Shown: positions 58,383 through 64,000 of the stretch, one piece after another
Numbering within the stretch: position 1 is the first letter of the stretch
Layout: the number at the start of each line of letters is the position of its first letter
NCBI GenBank assembly: GCA_025201365.1
Contig: JAIXMF010000002.1
Location: 1,984,001 to 2,048,000 of the forward strand
Direction: 5' to 3'
DNA length: 64,000 nucleotides
From: Syncephalis plumigaleata
Taxonomy: Eukaryota > Zoopagomycota > Zoopagomycetes > Zoopagales > Piptocephalidaceae
Notes under the pieces: generated by a model
What the model was told of the DNA's origin: nothing
Database searches by the model: none
Seen by the model: the letters and a program-made list of their open reading frames with translations, nothing else
Made by a program: the position numbers and the translations under genes

Positions 58383-59737
58383 CTACAACGGATTGGCATT
58401 GATAACATGTGTTAAGGTTGGTCGTAACTGCGGATCAAATGTTAATAATTCCGCGGATAGAAAGCCAATAGCATTGAACGACTCCCATGCTTCATCGGCT
58501 ATTAACGCGTGATCGTTTGTTCCTCGATGCGCGTGATAAAGACGGGCTAGCTCGGTCTGATAAGCTTGTCGCGACATTTGCCATGTTTCCTTACCAACAT
58601 TGATGTAGCCATAGAGTGGAAATCCCGTGAGACAAGCGTACACGGTCATACCTATTGCCCATACATCATTCGTGCGAGGATCAATCTCGCACCAGCCGCT
58701 AATTCTGGCGAGTCATATCCTATTGATCCTTTGGCGGGTGTTGCCAATACAATTCACTGGTATGAGTGTTGGATTGAACGAGTGTTGCTTGACTATAATC
58801 CACCAAGGATATTTCTAACAGTCGATGTTGATTAATGTAAACACGAATATCTAAACAGCATACAGATTAGCAAGTGTAGCACTAGTTGGTCATTCATACG
58901 ATTGACGTACATTCCGGTTTAATGGAATTATGCGTGACACCGGCAAAATGTAAAAATGCGACCGCTAAGGTTATTATTATATTACAATAGTAGAATAGTG
59001 ATCATCATCGTTAGTGTGCTGATGATGCTAATGATCAAAATAGCTCGTTATTCATTGGTAGAGCCCTACCTCGTATGAGTTGTTTGAATACACTACGCAT
59101 GACACTACATCTTTCATTGTACTGGCGTGGTATCATATACTGGTATAGACTGGAGTGTCCCGGTTCAGACATGACCATACAATGTAGACCATCGACCGTC
59201 CAAAAACTATGTCGTTTACGTGAAACCCATTGACTACCAATGGACAATGGATCGTTCGTCTTCTTGGCCGCTTCCTCGATATTCTACCTGTCATTTAGTA
59301 TATCTATTGTTTCCCTAACTAATAGGCTGTCATCAATCGTGTACACTTGCCTCCAGCACTTGCATCTCCATAGCGTTAGACCATTGATACTTGCTGCACT
59401 TTAAACGTATACGGACCTCGTTATACGTGCCAATGCCTATACGTGTTGTCTTTGTATTTTGTATCCAACTGGATATAGAAAGACCCGATTGTCCAAGGGT
59501 ATTCTTATCCTCGTCGCTATTCGGATGACTACCAACTCTATTCGTGTTGATCGATGATGGTGTTAGAAAATCGGTTAGTCTTTGTATTAATGTGCCTTCT
59601 CCATGTAGTGCAACTCTCGATGGTCTAGCTCCATGATTAGCACTGTACATAGGAGGAGTGGCTGTACAGCAAGTAAGGACAGCCAGTGCATAGCAGCTGG
59701 TAGCTGCAACAACAAAAAGAGTATTACGACGATTCAT
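58383..59737 (-). CDS. Secreted or ER-lumenal pseudokinase
   Basis: Kinase fold without kinase residues. Exons 59737-59351, 59283-59070, 58964-58911, 58850-58383, about 374 residues. A signal peptide (NTLFVVAATSCYALAVLTCC) precedes a Ser/Asn-rich linker, a glycine loop TTRIGIGTYNEVRI, then FWTVDGLHCMVMSEPGHSSL and YQYMIP (strands 4-5), SVFKQLIRG, HFAGVTHNSIKPEY (HRD changed to HNS; KPEN to KPEY), LVDYSQATLV (DFG to DYS), GYDSPELA (SPE) and DPRTNDVWAIGMTVY, then a C-lobe end with DPQLRPTLTHV. Intron 1 needs a GC donor (GAG|GCAAGT). Exon 4 lacks two single bases. A signal peptide on a kinase fold is unusual in fungi. Confidence 0.68.
59284..59350 (-). other. GC-AG intron in the pseudokinase gene
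   Basis: Minus strand exon ends CAAGTGCTGGAG, then GCAAGT; the acceptor is GGTAG before AATATCGAGG. Phase 0 on both sides; the GT two bases later breaks the frame. Confidence 0.7.
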
Positions 59738-60352
59738 TAGAACAAGTTATCTGATTTTGCTTCGCATCAGATAGCGCAGTTAATAATTCCACTTGTGATA
59801 GCTGCCATGTGTAGTTTATGCACATGTACGCTATTCCCATACGCGTATACATGGAATTACTAGTTGACATCATAGCACGTTGATTATCTAGTCTATTATG
59901 GTTAAATGACACGAGAGTAATAGCAATAAATGTATATCACTCTAATGAATGCATGATGAATAGATTGTTATTATGGTCATTACAGAAAGATGTAGATACC
60001 AACAAACGTAGTTATAATAGTTTATTTCCAATACTAAATCATGAATCGTTCATGACGAGGAAATGAGCATACTTGTCTCGCGTTGAATAATCCAGTAATT
60101 GGCTATTGCTAGAATATTGCTATTGATAATATATGTGTGTAATGTCAGATTTAATCAGACAATAGAGTGTTATTTACGCAACAATAGTATGGAAACCGAA
60201 GAATAATATGAATAATATGAAGAATATGAAGAGGAAAAATATAAAGAAACGACGAAAACAAAAAATACCAATAATTATATAGATATATATATGATTATTA
60301 TGACTATTAGGATGATGGTGATGATGATTACTGCGAGAGTCCTTGATACTGT
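59738..60352. other. Gap between pseudokinase start and Cdc24 3' end
   Basis: Promoter of the pseudokinase (minus strand) and 3' flank of Cdc24 (minus strand). AT-rich near 60180-60300. A 62-codon minus frame at 59912-59724 has no support. Confidence 0.4.
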
Positions 60353-63301
60353 TTAACTAACGAAAAAGTTCAGTACCGCGTTTGTATTGGTTGATTCACG
60401 ACTCTCGAATGATGTCTGCACATCTTCGTCGTTCTTGATCGTTACACGATCACCATCCTCGTCAAAGTATTGAATCTTCAATGACTCGGCACCATTGGGT
60501 ATCTCTCCACCACAGATACGGATCTTCTTTTCGAGTTTCGACAACAATTCTCGATAGGATACGTTATTCGATACAGAGATAACGTAGACGTCGTCCATGT
60601 AGTTGACCTTGATTTTAACCTGATCAGCGGCCGCCACATAGTTGCCACCTGGACGTAAAGGAGCAGAGGCAGAACTAGGGGTACGATTGGCCATTGGATA
60701 GCGCTGACCCGTGCCGTTAGCGGAGGCAGCGTGTGTCATGACAGGACGATCGGCCGATGTAGGAATACGACCGTTAGCGTAGAGATTTGGACTTGTCCTT
60801 CGACGTGGCGATGGTATACCAGTCTCTAGACGTTGTCCATTAGCGCCGTGTGCTACGGGATGCGGTGATAACGCGTGAGATGCCGAGGGATGTCGTTGTG
60901 GAATGGGAATACCACTACCGCCGGATAGATAGTTCTGTTACTATTAGAGCCTACTTGACGTGCTGGCACTCCTCTATTTTGCGATTGTACCAGTCGGGTG
61001 TTTGGCGTACACGTTCAACCGGACTATGCTCCTGGTCCGACATGTCACTATTATTGCCAGGCATATTTGGTACCGGTTGTTGACTATATTCATGCGGACC
61101 CGACGAGTCGGTACCGGCATCGATTGATGACCATTCTGACGATGATTAACGGGTCGATTCCTATGTGCGCCCGGTGGACCGTTCATGCTAAGTGTGCCGG
61201 CACGACGACCATTCTCCCAGTTACCGGCGCGATCGCCATTGTGTTCGTCGTCGACCTCCTCCTCTTCGTCGTCACTCGTCGCGATAAACGACATGGCGTC
61301 GTCATCCACCACCTTCTTACGTGCACCGCCGTAATAGGCATTGTGGGCGGATAATTGCTCGCCGCTTAGACCACCAGGTGCTGAACGTAGACGTGAATTA
61401 TTGGCAACGGGCGCTTGTTGTCGATGCGCTTGCAATGCCTCCACCGATGGTCGTCGTTCTTCAACTACCGGTTCGGCCGGTTCATTAATAAGACGCTCGA
61501 GTGTCGTGTACCACATGCGTAGTTGTTCATCATTTCGACAGCGCAACGAGAAGTTACCCATTTGTGCGTCACGCCATAGCACCTTCAACGCGTAGATACC
61601 ATTTCGCGAATAGTTGACTACACCGGTAATACTTGAAATGAAGATTCTTCCCTTCAACTGTAGCGATGGCGTTTTCTTCTTATTCTTTTTCGAGTTCACC
61701 TCCTTGCAACAAATCATGATATTCTCGAATAGATACACCATCAACTCCTTTTCTACTTCATTGCTCGACATGACAAATTTATCGTGAAGCAATAATTCGC
61801 CAAAGGATTGCGCGGCATGATCGTGCCAGCCTTTAACGCGTTTCTCCAAATCCTTGACGATCATTTGATTCTCAACGTTACGACGTGTTTCATTGACACG
61901 ATCTGCCACTCGCTTAATGGACGCGAGACCTTCCTGCATCTCCGGATAGTTGGGCATATCTTTATCCGAGCTTTTAATGAGTTCCTAGCGTGATATTACG
62001 GTTAGTCAACATTGCTGATTATACACTTCGTGTTACTGCCGCTATTACTTACTTGTAGCAACAGTGGATATTTGCAAATACGTTGAATAGGTTTAATCAA
62101 ATAGGATAAGAGTTGACGCTGTGGTTCCATGATTTGCGCGTAATTCTATTCCATAATCCATTAGTCATTTGGATCAATGAAGCATGTATACCACACTATA
62201 CTTACCATTAATATGCCCACTTGTTCTTCTACAATCTTCGAGGCACGCTCATATTGGCACAGAATGGTTCATACACGGCAAAGCTTTCCTCCTGTCGTTA
62301 CATCGTTAAGTATGATTATGCTAAGGTTAAGCAGTGTGATAACTTACCATTTGCAAGAAGAGATCACCAAAATGTTGATCTTCTGGAGCGTGGATGGCAT
62401 TGGCCTCCACACCAATAAGGAATTTACGTTGGAAATCGACCAATTCATTTAGATTGGCAAATAGATACAACATGTTGTCCGGTGACAACTTGCCATCACG
62501 CTGTACTGCTCGATGATAATTCTACGATTGATCAATTAGACACACACATATACATACATCGATATATGCTGACTACTTACCTGCAACATCTCCAAATCAC
62601 GGATGTAGGATCGTTCAGTTTCTAGCAGTTCACGTACAACCTTTGCCCGATTGTCCTTGGTGCTGCCGATCCACTAAGATCCGAGAAACGATGTGGTTGC
62701 GGATTAGTGGTGTCCACCAATCCATTATTCTCCAAGTAGTCCAAGACAAGTGAAACGGTTCTTAACACCTATATATATATATATATATATATCGATGACA
62801 TCGAATCAACAACACTGATGACAATGCTGCACGTTGTTCAATTACCTTAACAAAACCATTGGTATCTTGTTGGTATAGTTCAGATATAGCGAATACATCC
62901 TCGGAGCGAATACCGAAATCGTTCTTACAAGCTACTAGGAAATGGAAAACACTCTTCTTGCAGAGATTCAGATTGGACATGCTGTTATCGTTATTGATAG
63001 CAACCGGGTTCTGAGGTCGACCAATATTTACAAGCTCACAAAGTGCATTGCCAATACGGAAAATGCTCCACAACGTAGTGACTGGATCTATAGTGGGGAT
63101 ATCTGAGTCGGCGATCATGGCCAAGTATTCCGGATCGAGATAATAGTCGAAACCAGGAATGCATGAAAGTCTATCGATAATCTGAAGAGACGTTTGGAAG
63201 AAAGAGGACGATGACGGAGCAGCCATTGGAGGTGGCGGTGTTGCGATTTCTATCTGCGAAACTCCATTAGAGCCTGTACGGCGTCGAGCATTTATACTCA
63301 T
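60353..63301 (-). CDS. CDC24: Cdc24, RhoGEF for Cdc42
   Basis: Exchange factor that activates Cdc42 in polarity. Seven joins: 63301-62846, 62768-62718, 62673-62581, 62521-62348, 62291-62206, 62145-62053, 61984-60353; about 862 residues (yeast 854). Domains in order: Cdc24 calponin-like region (residues about 30-150, FGIRSEDVFAISELY); DH (KVVRELLETERSYIRDLEML, then LIKPIQRICKYPLLLQ); PH (FVMSSNEVEKELMVYLFENI, ITGVVNYSRNGIYALKVLW, MWYTTLERL); an acidic/His/Pro-rich linker; and C-terminal PB1 (KIKVNYMDDVYVISVSNNVS, with IQYFDEDGDRVTI as the acidic OPCA-type segment), the docking site for Bem1. One base is missing near 62245, 61126, 60982 and 60925. Intron 62674-62717 is 44 nt. Confidence 0.93.
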
Positions 63302-64000
63302 GGTTGACGATGATATGTTATTGTTATTGTTGCTGTTACTGATAGTGATGGCAGTCCAGCTTTAAATAGTTGAAAAACGCGGTTGCTTATGGTAGTGGTA
63401 GTGGTATGTATTGTTTTTTACTTTGTCGATCTAGCGACGTATAGTACACTTCTTCCAGGTACCAGCACTATGATGATGTTAACGGATTCTGTTCTATACG
63501 TAAAGCGAATGACAATTGACGGTTAGATGACTGCTAAGCAATATAGTGTAGGACTAATAAGCCACAGTGAGTACAAAGGAAGAGAACGATATTGCGAGCT
63601 AAAATGGAGCACGCACAAAAAGCCGCAGGCACACGTTTTACCAATGGGATGGCACACACACACGCACGCACGCGCTATGTTACAGGCTACACGCGGACTT
63701 ATAGCGGTGTATATATATAGACCAGTGTTATGGAGAGTATAGAGAAGCGTAGAGACGAAGAAAAAGAAAGAAATGAGACGAGGCGAGACGATAGCCAAGT
63801 AGATTGAGATAGTATGAAACGGCGACAATAAACGAGAGAGAGAGAGAGAGTAAGAGGGCGAGAGTGTGAGTGTGAAAGAGATAACACTAAGAACAGCAAA
63901 GAAGGGAGAATAGGACAAGTGTGCGTGTTGTGTTGTGTGTGGAGAGAGAGATGGTGGTGGAGGAAGAAGAGGTGATGCTACAACTCAAACAATGTATCGT
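63302..64000. other. Cdc24 promoter and window end
   Basis: No gene. A (GA)n run at about 63832-63851 and a CACACACACGCACGCACGC run at 63654-63673. Frames here are low-complexity readings of GA/CT tracts. Confidence 0.45.

Noticed and set aside
1-64000. tRNA genes, rRNA, CRISPR arrays, telomere repeats, LTR or other virus-like elements
   Set aside because: I looked for tRNA T-arm/A-box pairs, regular spaced repeats, terminal simple arrays and polymerase or capsid motifs and found nothing convincing.

Overview
This is nuclear DNA of a fungus, probably an early-diverging (zygomycete-grade) one. The genes are eukaryotic with many short GT-AG introns (mostly 45-100 nt, often with CTAAT or CTAAC near the 3' end). 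The content is fungal: a Cdc24-type RhoGEF ending in PB1, an M36 fungalysin, a DUF1749/SidJ-like hydrolase, NCE101, an Stm1/SERBP1 RGG protein, and a Snx-BAR protein. Intergenic DNA is AT-rich. Assignment to the Zoopagomycota is only a guess. There is no bacterial-style operon, rRNA, CRISPR array or convincing tRNA.

Layout. 1-1.1 kb: fragments of a terminal-inverted-repeat (TIR) DNA element with a Fanzor/TnpB-like protein remnant. 1.2-8.2 kb: F-box protein, UCH37/UCHL5 deubiquitinase, splicing factor SF3A1. 9-15.3 kb: a tiny secreted peptide, Asterix (PAT complex), GTP cyclohydrolase I, PrmC/HemK methyltransferase, a sorting nexin. 15.6-23.9 kb: a RhoGEF-PH protein, a TIR element, a glomulin/Alf4/Ybp-family protein, a MAP kinase kinase. 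24.3-30.1 kb: a TDG/Mug DNA glycosylase, a second TIR element, a DUF1749 hydrolase, a TatD-type nuclease, a deleted TIR element, RNA polymerase III subunit RPC5. 32.1-38.2 kb: a multi-pass surface protein with a glycosylatable ectodomain, a secreted orphan, an ADCK/UbiB mitochondrial kinase-like protein, NCE101. 40.1-50.4 kb: a TLC-domain membrane protein, a long pyrimidine-rich gap, a Cys-rich type I membrane protein, mitochondrial uL10, Stm1/SERBP1. 51-63.3 kb: an MPN protein with a degenerate JAMM motif, fungalysin, a secreted pseudokinase, Cdc24.

The genes are mostly unrelated housekeeping functions on both strands. Cdc24, the second RhoGEF and the MAP2K could belong to one polarity/MAPK circuit, but nothing in the sequence links them. 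Points worth a second look: (i) short TIR elements that keep only the last part of a Fanzor-like gene plus its 3' flank; (ii) a signal-peptide-bearing pseudokinase (HRD to HNS, DFG to DYS); (iii) an MPN domain lacking the JAMM histidines; (iv) four in-frame-confirmed GC-AG introns; (v) about twenty one-base frame breaks in otherwise conserved genes, which most likely reflect consensus errors. Exon joins were made by eye from splice signals and codon phase. Lengths quoted for frame-broken genes assume the break is an error.
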